Shown one piece after another: positions 52,372-63,864 of a DNA stretch of 64,000 bases (its first letter is position 1; every line of letters starts with the position of its first letter). The position numbers and the translations under genes were made by a program. Origin of the DNA: Nematopogon swammerdamellus (lineage: Eukaryota > Arthropoda > Insecta > Lepidoptera > Adelidae). Below the pieces are notes generated by a model. That model saw only the letters and a program-made list of their open reading frames with translations. It did no database searches and was not told the origin of the DNA. The stretch spans positions 7,224,545 to 7,288,544 of the forward strand of contig OX336336.1 of assembly GCA_946902875.1 (NCBI GenBank). Direction: 5' to 3'.

Positions 52372-52455
52372 CATCTCCAAGCTGGAGTTCCAGGTTCGAA
52401 TCATAGCCGGGACGTTTTTTTTTCTCTTCATTTTCGGCTCCAAACTTCTTTGTTA
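52372..52455 (+). repeat. SINE-K, 5'-truncated, opposite orientation
   Basis: GGAGTTCCAGGTTCGAATCA then GCCGGGACG and TTCTCTTCATTTTCGGCTCC. With the previous copy it forms an inverted pair about 60 bp apart. Confidence 0.65.
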
Positions 52456-52659
52456 CAGACAGATGGATAGGCAAACAGACAGACATTGAAATTTATAATA
52501 GTAGAAGAGTAGAGATAGAGAACAGAAGAGAAAACGGTAAAGGGAGGAATCCACAGAATCTTTCGGCCGTTTGCTAACGTCAATCACTTTTTCATAGGCC
52601 CCTCTCCAGACACGCCCTCAAAATAAAACCTCACATAAAAAACCTGTTAAGTGAGAACG

Positions 52660-53052
52660 ATGTTCACACACAGAGGGTTCCGTAGCAATTTGTTCAATCC
52701 TGTTGCACGTATAGCGAGTGTAGCAATCACGCAGTCGCACTCGCACGTATCTCTCATACTACGCCATCTATCGGTGACCGTTCATACTATTGTAGTTAAA
52801 ATGTTTGGATAATTCGGTAGCTGACGCTCTTCTTCATAATATTACTTGTTTGGGAAACGCATTAATTTGTTACTATTTGCTTTTTTTATTATTTGTTGGC
52901 ATATCCGCCATAATAACACATATTCTGTAAAACATTCATCCGGATAGCTATTAACAGTTCAAAAGTGACAGCCCTCAGACGGACAGACAGACGGACAGAC
53001 GGTGTAGGCTTAGTTGATGCGGCTGTGTGGATGCGGAACCCTCTAAAAACCT
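52660..53052 (+). repeat. rep-G, diverged, near complete
   Basis: Weak head (GAGGGTTCCGTAGCAATTTG), then TCTCATACTACGCCATCTAT and ATTATTTGTTGGCATATCCG, then GACGGACAGACAGACGGACA and GCGGAACCCTCTAAAA. Confidence 0.6.
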
Positions 53053-53439
53053 CTCTAAAGTTCGAAGTGTATCTTTCCTTCGACTATGTTGACACACGTC
53101 GACGTCGTGGACGTGAGAAATGCGTAGAACAGAAATACACGCTCAATATGGAGAAAACCTTTAGGATGTTTGAAGTTTTATTGGAATCTATTCGTGACGA
53201 CAATTCCAATATTGTTTTATTCTTTTTCGCCATGATCGGAGATTGTCAGCTGCTTTCACTGCGAAAACTCGCGTAGATTGATCGTAAAAGTCTCATCTCT
53301 TTATCACAACAAACGTAATAGGTACGCATTTTTATTAAAAACTTTCCTTTTCGTGCGTTTTACTTAGCGTTTACTTACCGACCACTTAGCCTCGAGAGTT
53401 GAGAGTCGAGACGCGACATGTCTTCACAATAATAAAACT

Positions 53440-53645
53440 GTGCGCCAAAAATCGAAGGTGTGCAGAATGAAGCGAGCGCAGTCGGGGAGGGAGCGACCCG
53501 AGCGACGGTCAATCAAACCGCGCCACCGCCGTCGCGCCGCGCCGTGCCGCCGGTGCGTTCAGTTACGTTGCTCAGACAGACGAAGCGCGCGTGTTGGGTC
53601 TTCGGGATACGGAACGGAAGTAGTGGTTTTAGTGAAGTAAAACTG
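53440..53645 (+). promoter_or_regulatory. CpG-rich block with initiator-like TCAGT
   Basis: CGCCACCGCCGTCGCGCCGC and neighbours are strongly CpG-rich. GCGTTCAGTTACG (53556-53568) fits the arthropod initiator TCAGT. A possible donor AGTGAA|GTAAAA lies at 53631-53640. No TATA box and no DPE at the right spacing. It could be an alternative promoter or enhancer within the long minus-strand intron. Inference from motifs only. Confidence 0.3.
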
Positions 53646-53659
53646 TTGTCAGCAAATGG

Positions 53660-55680
53660 GATCGTGTTTCGAAATTAAAAATTTCGGAATTCACAAAAAA
53701 AAAAAACTCTTACATACATAATTTTCATTTTATAATAATAGTATTTGTTTTCAAATTAGTCAGTCAGAAGATCACTATCAACCACGCGAAGTTGAGTACA
53801 ACATATTATCCATAGAACATATCATATAATTAACAACATCATCACTGGAATTTTCTAGATGTATTGGCACTAGAACTTCAGAACGATATATCTTCCGAAA
53901 CTTTTCAACGCTGAAAACACATCGGGCATTGTTTCCGTTGCAGCGCTATGAAGACGGACAGTAGTTATAGTTTGGCAGAACTTTTTATAAGCAGTCTGAC
54001 TATAAAATAACAGATTAACCTGGGAAGCGGCTGAAAGTATTGAACATTACAAGTTTCAGCCTGCATTGCTCGCCTGTTTCATTCTCCTTGGAGCATCATG
54101 ATAACAAATGAAGTTTTGAGAAAAAATATGTAATGGAAAACCTTTGTGATATTAGGTAAATAATAAAAAAAAAACAACTTACTATCTAGAATTAAATAAA
54201 GCCAAATCAAAGGCATAGGGTACGGCGAATTAGCCTCGAAATTCAGAGGGGCAACGCAGCCAGTGTGCTGGGTATAACGCTACCAAAACTTGTAGACCAA
54301 TGGCATTAGTGTTAGTGATAATATGTACAAGTGTACGCGCTGAGTGCATCTATTAGTGTGCCGAGCACACGTCCGTGAACCTGGAGTAGATTATCATGAT
54401 AATTAGTTGAAAGTGGTCTTAAAATTTTATACTCATTTTGTACTTTTCTGTGCAATTGAAAAAAAATTCTGTGCAGCTATAGTTTAGCCGTAATATCAAA
54501 ATGAAATTAGCGACTTCAGGTTCACTCTGGAGTAGTACTTACACTCTCAGAGCTGGGAGTGGTGTCAAATTTTGTACAAAATTGTGTACTATTCTGTGCG
54601 CCAAATAACTGAAAATGAATGTAAATTATAGTACACTGAAAATGATTAACATTAAAATACATTATGTAAGACATACGTCTTTATCCAACAGATAAGCCTA
54701 TCTATATAAAAAGAAAACGTCGTTAAAATGGAGGAACTCTCAGCGTCGACAGTTTAGAAACGTATTTTAATTTAACTTCAATTTATAATGCCAAAATAAA
54801 ATTATACAAAAGGGTTGAATTCAGAACATTCTAATTTTTTGAGTCGGTTAAGCAGTAAGGCGTAGGTTTTTGTTGTACTAATTGCATCTTTATGCCTAAA
54901 ACATAAATTAAGACGAAACTGTCAGAAATGTATAAGATATCAGTCTGATTGGTTTAAAATATTATGATGGCTGAAGTAAATTGATTTTAATTTTGTAATC
55001 ATACGATTTTGGATCGTAATTAGTGGCATCCGCCCATGGGGCCACACTTGCGAAATGTACATTATTCAAATCAAAATAATAACCATACTGGCAAATACTA
55101 CAGGCAGTTGATCCAATTCATGTGTTTCCTTTCCGAGTTTCCTGACTGGATGACGCCCTAATAACGCATTAAGGCGTCCATGGGCCCGGTCATGTTTTAT
55201 TCATTTCTGACAGTCGATCGGATCGGAAGGAACAACTTAACACTTTTCTGATGGCTCTTTCTAGTTAGATAAACCCTTTCATAAAGTTCAGATTTCAGTC
55301 TTGTAATCCCGACTTTTATGAAAGAATTTTATCTTTTAAATCCGCTCGTGTGGTCTCACATTTTGATCACGCTCACCCATATATTTTTTGCATTTTACTA
55401 TTCAGCCTGTAACTTTCCATGTCTGATTTCTTAGGTGAAGTCCTTCTCGAGTAATAAGCCAACAGACAGCAGACATTTTTAAGGGATTTATTGTATTGAA
55501 ATTATAATATAATTTTCTGTCACCCACATTTTTTTTTTATGTTCTTCATCAACTTGTAGAAACTTAAAATTTTGAGAACTAATCCTATTAATTAGGAAAT
55601 TCAAAACATAAACAGGCGGTGCAGGTGAAACAGACAGAAACAGGTGGTGACAGGTAAAACAATACACATTTAATTTAATA
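53660..55680. other. no gene seen; unique AT-rich
   Basis: No repeat family or spliced frame recognised, apart from homopolymer runs (53693-53706). Confidence 0.35.
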
Positions 55681-55683
55681 TAT

Positions 55684-55732
55684 ATTAATTACCCTAGTCT
55701 GAAGGTATTATCTTCAGACTAGGGTAATTAAT
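55684..55732. repeat. 21-bp perfect inverted duplication, 7-nt spacer
   Basis: ATTAATTACCCTAGTCTGAA and G (55684-55704) exactly complement 55712-55732. AT-rich ends make a short ATTAATT target duplication possible but not provable. Confidence 0.8.
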
Positions 55733-55739
55733 TAATAAC

Positions 55740-56165
55740 AAAACTCGATAATTTCTCCGACGTTTTTCCAACGTTTAACTAAAATAACTGAGAAGAAGGA
55801 AAAGGTAGTTTAATTGAAATGAAACCTACGAATTAGGCGAGTGGCCGAGTGCCGGCACCTGAGTGATTACGAGTCCAATAATTTATTCAATGGGGCAGAT
55901 AAAAAGTTTAGAAGTCGCTCCTTTAAATTAATGTACTGGAAATTAAACGGACTCGCGCTAATTTCACTCTCCTGGGGACGGAGGGACCAAATTGTGTCGG
56001 AGAGAACCTGTGTTTTGAATTAATGGCGGAAAGATTAAGTAAATAACTGTTTATACGCCTTTTTGTCATAACCGATTCTATTAGGGCGATTTTTTTTTAA
56101 TGGTAACTACGTAGGGGATTATTATATTCTCCAATTTAGGATATATGTATATTGTATATACAGCA
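55740..56165. other. no gene confirmed
   Basis: A 60-codon plus-strand frame at 55841-56023 has no start context or splice sites. Confidence 0.3.
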
Positions 56166-56171
56166 GACTGG

Positions 56172-56435
56172 TATATAAAAGGCGACTAAGCGAAGGACCA
56201 GATGCCGTGCATAAGGGCGACAGGTTAGCCACGTCTCACCTTGGCACGATCTTCCACCGAGTCATGTGGGTCTTCGTTTCTTACTCGCTGCTTGATAGTT
56301 ATCTTGTCCTAATACTTTGCAAAATGGATGTTGTCGATGTTGAGCTGTAATTTGCAAAGAGTACTTGCAACACAACACCGACTACTCTGCTTACCCCGAT
56401 TGTCGGATAAAGCGTGTGGTATGTATGTATGCATA
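56172..56435 (+). repeat. rep-C, near full length
   Basis: GTATATAAAAGGCGACTAAG, GGCACGATCTTCCACCGAGT, ACAACACCGACTACTCTGCT, TGTCGGATAAAGCGTGTGGT, GTATGTATGTATG tail. Confidence 0.75.
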
Positions 56436-56439
56436 TATG

Positions 56440-57290
56440 TATATAGCAACCCTCCTTTAGAATACAATTTATTGTAATAAGTTAAAATACCTATATTATG
56501 TGATTTTACCCCCCGACTTCACTACCACTAATTGGCTTTTCGTTTGATAGTCTAGAGCCCGTTGCTGCCGTAATTGTTACAAGTTTACGTTTCCTATTTA
56601 ACGTAAACATAAATCAGAAATAAGCACATAGTTCAATCGAGTCACCTGTGGTACGAAGAGCAATAATAGCACATCCTAAAGGAGATGTAATCTTATTTTA
56701 AACACAATTAAACTATATACAGAAGAGAAGGGGATCTCGATTAGAATTTCCATATTCCTGGTGTTGGGGACCTTGGACTCATTAAGGATTCCTCAGACTT
56801 TCTTCGAAACGTTTCAGGCTGAATCAATTTAAAATATATCCTTCATTGCATTGCCATGGGCACATAGGACGCGTTTTAAGTAGTCAAGTGCGCTCACCAA
56901 ACCGAGACAACCACAGACACCACCGCTCTGTTCCGAAAGCTACACCCAGCAGTTACCTTATCACTGTTTTGCTACTCACATCAGTCCTTTCATACACAAC
57001 CATGGCCCGAATATCTCGATAAACGAAAATCTTGCTTGAGTTGCGGAAAAAATAAGACAACGCTGCACAAATCAACATAATATTATGCTAGTGCTAGCTT
57101 ATATAGCTAATGTCTTAGATATGATCATGAAAATAAAATCATACATGAATAAAATGTAGCATTGAAGTTCGTTATATAAATAAAACTGTCAAAATCATAA
57201 CAATATTTTGGCTTCCTTAGTTCGGTCAAAGTCCGTAGGAGAAAATGAATACCCAAGCTTTTAACTGTATTATCATTTAAACGACTGAAC
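56440..57290. other. no gene confirmed; 3' intronic flank of the next exon
   Basis: Unique sequence. The exon frame continues open to 57125 past the donor, which is why borders there rest on the splice consensus. Confidence 0.3.
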
Positions 57291-57294
57291 TCAC

Positions 57295-57621
57295 GTTCGT
57301 TTTGCAGCTGTGGTGCTCCAAGTTTCGGGCCGAATATAATATGGTCCATCATCAGAGCATACTGCCGGTGCGCCGGTTGACAGAGAACTGTAAATCCGTT
57401 ACGAATGACGATGATCGTGTAGCAGTGGTCAGTGATCTCAAGATATGCTCGACCGACGACACGTACTGCCGATGAGTTCAGGATCTCGGCGGAGAGACAA
57501 AAGGCGTTAATGGTGTCCAATTTCGGTTGGTCATGTCCGTCGCGTCTTCTTCTCTTGAGCGGCGTTGATCGAATCTGATCCAGTGGTCCGTTCCGGAGCC
57601 AGTTTGATTGCACACTGCCAA
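57295..57621 (-). CDS. candidate internal exon, unrecognised protein (about 107 residues)
   Basis: Minus strand. Donor CGAAC|GTGAGT at 57295/57294 is near-consensus. Two acceptors are possible: ATTACAAG (exon from 57621, phase 1) or TTGGCAG (exon from 57614, phase 2). The exon ends in phase 1, matching 21892-22028. The residues run from a basic start (SNWLRNGPLDQI, KRRRRDGHD) to an alternating hydrophobic part with three Cys (AFCLSAEILNSSAVRVVGRA, YLEITDHCYTIIVIRNGFTV, LCQPAHRQY), which could form a beta-rich fold, and then MMDHIIFGPKLGAPQLQNE. GC content and codon use exceed those of the flanks. It is the strongest coding signal in the window. No family recognised; a lost transposon ORF cannot be excluded. 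Confidence 0.5.
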
Positions 57622-57629
57622 CTTGTAAT

Positions 57630-59495
57630 CATAAATCATAACAACATTTATTAAAGGTTATTACAAAAACCTTATATGTAAAACATCGTCTAAATACACA
57701 ATGCCGCAAGCGGAGTTGCTGTCAAAAGCTCAATGCTCAATAAATCCTTCAGCTTTACCTATATAATATCCCATTGCTTACTTCATAATACGTGGATGAT
57801 TGACAGGAAAACGGTCGAATTAGGAACAATGAGCACGCGTCAGGAGAAACAACAGGGAGTTTGTCACTAGATGAATGATTTGATTAATGATTCCGCTGCT
57901 AGGGATGAAGGAATTCGCTAATTGAGCGCTTTGTTGAACAAACCTCAACTAAATATTGACTATGACTTATTGTTGAGGAATATTGCGTATTTGTGCAGTG
58001 TTTTACAAAATCCCTAGTATATAATATTTATTGTTGATGATTCGGCAGTGTTTAGTCGGCGGCGGTTGGAGTATCTCCATAACGAGCTTTGACAGAATCA
58101 GTGCGGAGGGTCTTACATTATAATGAGAAAAGAATGGTTATTTATCATACCATAGTTATTTGTAATACAAAATACTAGAAGACGAATAACAAAAAGAGTA
58201 TGTCAAAATACTACATGATTACATTTATAGTGGCAAAAAGGACACGACTGAGAGTGTGCCCCTCCCGACCGCGCTGCGAGGGTAGCGCTGGTTTTCAGCT
58301 ATGCCCGTTCACAATAACTTACATTAGAATCGCCAAGTCTCACTTTAACTAGAGCTGTAATAAAATAATAAAAACAAAAACATAATAAAACGAAAAAAAA
58401 AACTGATCACCTAATTGAACGAAGTTATTTCTGAAAAAATGAACTCATCTATAGATAATAGTAAAACAACAGAACTAACAAGAAACAAAGAAGTCATAAA
58501 AATTACATAAAACTAAAATGATGAAATGAAAAATAAAATAAAAAATGTGTAAGCCCCGACTAAGTTGATCAAAAAATGGTATAGTCGGACGTGTAGAAAG
58601 ATTCAAATAGACTGCTAGCTATCCCCGACCACAGCATTTTCGATCAACTTTCCTTGTTATTTCCTTTGTTTTCGTAGTCGGATGTTATAAAATTTTATTT
58701 TTTATAATATAAGTAGTTAAGTTAATTTATCGTTTCGGACAAAAAATCTAATCTTGCCGCAAAAATTCAACCCGAATCGTTTACACATTCAGCTCACTCC
58801 AATCCGATCTGGAGTAGTGAACGCATTACCCGGGCCACCTCACATTAGCAACATATTGGATCCGTCAGGGCGAGGTGTGACCTGCTATAATTAAAGGCTG
58901 GAGGGTCTGGTCCCTTTGCGGATGAATCCAGACACCTTCCGTTTATCGCTCTCTGTTGAATGGGCAATAAAACAAACCCTAATCTAGACTTTTGTAATTT
59001 TGCTGAAGATTCGACCTAGTTTTACATAATAATATATGCGAAACAAATAAATCTTTAAAAATCTACGATTGATATAGTTAGATAGATATATCAAAGAAAA
59101 AAATAAATCCCGAGCAAGATTTTAATTTGGAACCCCACTTACCAAAATGTGGGACGGTGGTGCCACATGTTCCGTTTCCTATTAAAGCAGTCTTCAAAAA
59201 GTAATTCTACTTTCGATTGGGGGAAAAGGGATTTCGACGAATCTTCGATGTGGGTTTGTGTTCAGGGTACAAACATTGGAGTCCCCAAAGTAAATGGACT
59301 CTTTCGTAATTAGATTTCTTAGAAATTTTATTGTATTGTTATTTTCTATGGCGCAGAAGACGGATTTATCACAGAATGAAGTTTGTTCCGGCCAACTGTA
59401 TGAACTTAAATTTGTTAAATATTCTTAACAAATTACTTACTTACTTAGGTCTCCCTGCGTTGTTTTCTATGTTTGTTTATTTGTTTGATCAATTG
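57630..59495. other. no gene seen; mostly unique
   Basis: 58790-58980 is GC-richer and free of repeats (GGTCCCTTTGCGGATGAATC, CGTTTATCGCTCTCTGTTGA); a conserved non-coding element is possible. Otherwise AT-rich. Confidence 0.3.
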
Positions 59496-59501
59496 TACAT
59501 A

Positions 59502-59900
59502 CATACAGGGTTTCCCAGAAACCGACGATAATCCTTTCACAGGGGATAGGGTTGCTAATTACCTCTCAGAATATCTAATTTTAGGTTTGGTAAAAATGGC
59601 TTAGTTTTTGAGATATTGTCATTTTTGTAAAAATCCAAAATTTTCTCCCTCAGCTCATTTTTTTAAATGCCAATAGTACAAACGTAGAAAATCTTACGTA
59701 AATCTACTTTTTTTTTAATATTCCTCAAAAGTAAGGCTTTCACACGGTATAATTTATTTTTTCATGTTTAATCCTGTTTAGCTGAAAAACGACTTAAGAA
59801 CCACATGTTAAAATGTTTTCAGCCACATCCCTTGAGTTTGGCCCTTCGCGGTGAAAAAAAAAAAACTACACTAAAGTGGCATTATACAACAAAAATACGC
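59502..59900. repeat. one end of an ACAGGGTTTCCCAG-type repeat
   Basis: CATACAGGGTTTCCCAGAAA, GACGATAATCC and GGATAGGGTTGCTAATTACC match a repeat start I know from lepidopteran genomes. The opposite terminus is not found. Confidence 0.4.
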
Positions 59901-59911
59901 CCATCTAACGT

Positions 59912-60082
59912 ATTACAGCACAACACCGACCACCAGGTTTAGCAAAGTATTCGGACAAGATAGAAGAACCGTGCAAAGGTGAGAGGTGGTTTCCTGTCTA
60001 CCTTTAGCACGGCATTTTGTATTTATCCCTTAGATGCAGTGGGGCTATTCGTTTTATGTACCGGCTCCACATGGTACGGTTT
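59912..60082 (-). repeat. rep-C, internally deleted
   Basis: AGCACAACACCGACCACCAG, GAGAGGTGGTTTCCTGTCTA, GCAGTGGGGCTATTCGTTTT and CCGGCTCCACATGGTACG. Confidence 0.7.
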
Positions 60083-60084
60083 TT

Positions 60085-60335
60085 TTATTCAATTTTCGGA
60101 AAATGGAGGAAATTTCGGACTGCTGCAGCTTTGTGAGTAGGAAGCCCCACCTACTTCGCGTTCGGAGTCTGATGTGCAGATCCCCGGGGACAGGCAGAGC
60201 AGACGCCGATCAGCAGGCAGTCCTTGATGGAAACGTCTGCGGACTGGTACGAACCAACTTTTGAGTGTTAAAACAGCAGATTTATGTTAACCACACTGTA
60301 TTTATTTGTGTGTCAAATATATAAGTACCTAAGTG
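60085..60335. other. no gene seen
   Basis: Plus-strand frame 60034-60264 starts inside rep-C; no domain seen. Confidence 0.3.
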
Positions 60336-60340
60336 CAAGC

Positions 60341-60718
60341 ATCGGTAGCCCAATGGTGCGGTCGGTCGACTGTCGATTGTGATAATAACACCTGGAACGC
60401 GGTCAGTACTATAGGATGCGTGACCGCTCGACTGTCGGAGGCTGACCGTAGTTCGGATTCCACGTAAAACTTTAGGACCCTTCCTTTCTTATCTTACTAG
60501 GTGGTAGGGTTTAATCCGCCCGGGTTGTAGCACTGAATGAAAGGTCGGTTGAAACGGCTATGTAAATAGTTCGTGTTTTCCCTTCAGTTCAGTATAGCCG
60601 GCATGACCGAAGGCAAGCATTGACATGGCACCTAGTTCACCAAGGTATTATGGCCTGACATCACGGATGTAGCAGGTGATGTAACGAACCGTGTTACTAC
60701 ATAGTTTCAATAAAAAAC
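60341..60718 (+). repeat. SINE-A, full length
   Basis: Head CATCGGTAGCCCAATGGTGC, GTAGTTCGGATTCCACG, all body blocks, tail TTTCAATAAAAAA. It has a small deletion near 60526 (GGTTGTAGCACTGAATG). Confidence 0.85.
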
Positions 60719-60724
60719 GAAAAA

Positions 60725-61885
60725 ACACGACGATCCCAGGTATGACGGTAGAGAATGCTTTGTATTGCATTAAGTGCGCCTTTTTTAACATTTTTTTTAT
60801 GATTTGGGATCATATTTGTTTTTACTGCACTGCCTCGTGCAGGCAAAAACTTTGCCTAAAAATGTTTAATTGTGTTAAAATAATAATTCTACATAATGTG
60901 TCGCAACAAAATTAAATTTTGTCTGTGCGTAAACAGTACAAAATATGAATTAGAAAAAATATTTACGCTAAATTACACGATAACTCTCAAATTGTCCCAA
61001 ACATAACCACATAAATACATTAAAATTTAAAATTATGACCTATAAAAGAATGAATGAAATCAAACACATTTCATCAAACAAGGAAACTGTACAAAAAAAA
61101 TTGTACACCAAAACTACAGAAATGGATATAATATAACACACAAACAAAACTAAATTAAATTTCACAAAATAGTGTTACAGCAGTCACTTCCATCTTAACT
61201 AACCTACGCAGTTGTCATATAGACGGTTGCTTTTACATAACTGTTAGTATAACTTAAATATTTGAAAGGTACGAGTTTCTGCTCTATGTAAAACCTGTAT
61301 TCCCAGTACAAGTGGGCTCAAAGTCCGAGGTGCAAAGTATATACACTACAGTAGGTCCTAGATACAACACATTTTGTGTAACTACCCACTAAAAAGATAG
61401 TTATAATAATCTTATATTGGACAGTCACTAACAGCCAGTTCCCCGCAAGGCGACAATAAAAATGTAAACGCAAGACCGGAGTTGAAGGAAACGATTTGAA
61501 TGTCCTGAAATTGAATAGGCCTTTAAGCGTTTCCATTTAGATTCAAATATCTCGGCGCCAACTCGGGCAAAGTTTTACTCTGAAAATAAATATTGCTCTT
61601 AACTCGGTTTAATCGAAAGTAAATTTGAACCAGAAAAGGTTGAACGTATAAGGAGGTTACCTCGCCACAGGCACCGGGATTATTTCCATATTAGGTAACG
61701 TTCGGGCACGCGACTGCAAAATGTAAAATATAAACCAATTGCTGTCAAACTCAATACTAAAGGAAGGGCTTTAATAGTTTGTGGAAAGACAAAACACCGT
61801 TTAATCGTTCTGTATTGGCGTAAAAACGTAAATTTTTTGTTAAGTATGTTTATGGGTTAACTGGGTTTATGGGTTTATGGGTTAA
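60725..61885. other. no gene seen; AT-rich
   Basis: A TTTATGGGTTAA-type short tandem at 61850-61893 (four units). No other element. Confidence 0.35.
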
Positions 61886-61894
61886 ATGTTTATG

Positions 61895-62085
61895 GGATTA
61901 GGAGGGGCCAAAGTGCATGCTCCGACCAGCCAACATCACCTCCGAAAAGGTACTTAGATCCGATTGCTGGCTATACTGGACTTGGCGAGAACACAACCTA
62001 GACTGCTATGCGGCCATCTTACATCCAGTACGATGATACTAACCCAGTCGGCTACAATTTGAGCCTACCACCTAGTAGTCAACTG
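61895..62085 (-). repeat. SINE-B body and tail
   Basis: GGGGCCAAAGTGCATGCTCC, GGCTATACTGGACTTGG, GCGGCCATCTTACATCCAGT, TACAATTTGAGCCTACCACC. The tRNA head is missing. Confidence 0.75.
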
Positions 62086-62461
62086 TTCAAATAAAATTGC
62101 TATAGGTACTAATCGAACGATACCGAAGCAGTATGCTCCCGAAATAGCATGTACCTTACCAAATCAGCTTAAAAGCTGAAGCTTGTGTTGTATGGCTCAC
62201 CTTATCGTTTTATGTCCGCAAAATATGCGAGTGAGGAGCGTCGGCGCATTCGTAGCATGAGATGGCTTTTAAACAAAATATACACCTATACTATATACAA
62301 CCACAAAATATAAAAAAAAAAAACAAATAAACTATATAACATTTTCCACCAAAATCTTAAATTATCCACAAGGTAATCTTAAACAGTACGCTATCCCTAC
62401 AATAAATGACTAAAGAGAATTTATCAAACTAAACAAAGCTAAACAAACAAAACAATATTGT

Positions 62462-62662
62462 TGAAAAAGAACACATGTTTTTTTTATACACATTTTATAT
62501 ATTTCGGCGAATGCCGTCTTCAGTAATTATGTATTATGATATGATCATAATACATAATACATAATTACTATCATATAATTCATATCATAATACATAATTA
62601 CTGAAGACGGCATTCGCCGAAATATATAAAATGTGTATAAAAAAAACATGTGTTCTTTTTCA
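62462..62662. repeat. 82-bp perfect inverted duplication, 37-nt spacer
   Basis: 62462-62543 and 62581-62662 are exact complements over 82 bases. The spacer repeats CATAATACATAAT. Outer flanks show no target duplication. Confidence 0.9.
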
Positions 62663-62756
62663 ATAAATAATAGAAGCACTAAAAAGTGATATGTATATTT
62701 TCTTATAATATAAAAATATAATAAATTCATTAAAACAATATTGTTGTAATGCAAAC

Positions 62757-62960
62757 TTCTTTTTGAGTACCAGAAGCTATAGCTGAATGACATCGCTTAT
62801 TTCCGACCGCGAAATCTACATAGATGTCTTTGTTTCTATGAAATTTTACAGCTGCCTGCGGCAACTTGACGTGTTTCCAGTCGCGCGCAGAGACTTTACG
62901 TGGTAGGGTTTCCCTCTCAAGGTGTTGAGAATTTCTGGCCCTGAGGCGAAGAGTTGACAA
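62757..62960 (-). pseudogene. coding-like frame next to the exon candidate
   Basis: Minus strand open with SQHLERETLPRKVSARDWKH, then VKLPQAAVKFHRNKDIYVDF. It has an acceptor-like CTCTTCGCCTCAG at 62951-62939, but its phase does not fit a donor in the upstream exon. It may be a separate exon, or part of a frameshifted copy. Confidence 0.25.
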
Positions 62961-62994
62961 AGAGTGGGTAACTTTGTGTTACCTACTCAGATAC

Positions 62995-63177
62995 GTTTCA
63001 TGTTACGAAAGCCCGCTTCAAGTGTTTGGGAAGTGCGTATAGTATCTCGCGTTGAGGGCGTTGGTGTTAACAGAGGCAAATTGAAAAACTTCAGTCTTCG
63101 ATAGATGTCGTTTTCGAGCGCACACTGTTTGTATAAGACCGTTAGGGAGTCTCTGAGAGTGCCTAGTTCAGGTAGAA
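62995..63177 (-). CDS. candidate internal exon, unrecognised protein (60 codons)
   Basis: Minus strand: acceptor TTTTCACATGTTTTACGCAG ends at 63178. Only one of the three frames is open. Residues include LPELGTLRDSLTVLYKQCAL and RRLKFFNLPLL, then a Thr/Ser-rich TPTPSTRDTIRTSQTLEAGF. The likely donor is AAAC|GTATCT at 62995/62994 (weak), ending in phase 1, which fits the 57621 acceptor. If unspliced, the frame ends at TGA two codons later, so it could also be a terminal exon. No start codon is visible, so earlier exons lie upstream. Family unknown. Confidence 0.35.
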
Positions 63178-63499
63178 CTGCGTAAAACATGTGAAAATAA
63201 AAAATATATATATTAGGAACAAAAATATGCTTATCTCTTCAAAGTGGACATTTTCCAATGATATTTCTAGTTATAATATCATTAAAAAAATCGAGACATG
63301 TTCATAAATTACATCAATGTTCTGGTGTAAAGATTATTGAAGGCTCGTCTTGGAGGCTCGGCTAAAACACTGAACCGATGAACTGTGAACAAGAAAAGTC
63401 ACACAAAATTTCCCACTCACCACGATACGACAAACCATAAAAAATATCTATGTATATGAAATGAAAAATAAACTTATACTACATGTTACCTTCCACCTT

Positions 63500-63660
63500 T
63501 AAACTATCACTAAATTTGTCACGCTGAAGATATGATTTCAGTGCGTGCCGTTCGGGCTGAGAAACGCAGCTGTGACGTCACAGCTCTCGAGCGCTTGACA
63601 CTCTGACGTGTGAGGCAGGGCGAGTAGGGGAAGGGAGGGGCAGGAAAACTTTTTTAATTT
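63500..63660 (-). promoter_or_regulatory. GC-rich block with palindromic CRE, candidate promoter
   Basis: AGCTGTGACGTCACAGCT (63568-63585) is a perfect 18-base palindrome around the CREB/ATF site TGACGTCA. A GC-rich run (GGCAGGGCGAGTAGGGGAAG) follows. It lies about 0.4 kb upstream of the 63177 exon on its strand. A plus-strand initiator-like TTTCAGTGCG is at 63536-63545. Promoter role is inferred. Confidence 0.3.
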
Positions 63661-63864
63661 TGATCGCTTTCGGACATTTGAGGAGAATATTTGGCCCATA
63701 TTGTCGGCGTCATCTTTTCGCGTTTTCGGAGTTTGTTTAAAAAATATAGTATAGCTAAGTTTGATTTGGAATATTTGTTTTCGTCATTTGCATTATCAGT
63801 ATTTGACACAATATGTATTACTAGTTAGTCTAAGTTAATATTTTAGTTAGTACATAGTTTTTTT

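Noticed and set aside
63340..63440. First coding exon MVCRIV followed by donor GTGAGT on the minus strand
   Set aside because: The donor phase (0) does not fit the 63177 exon, and the next acceptor would leave a 38-nt intron.
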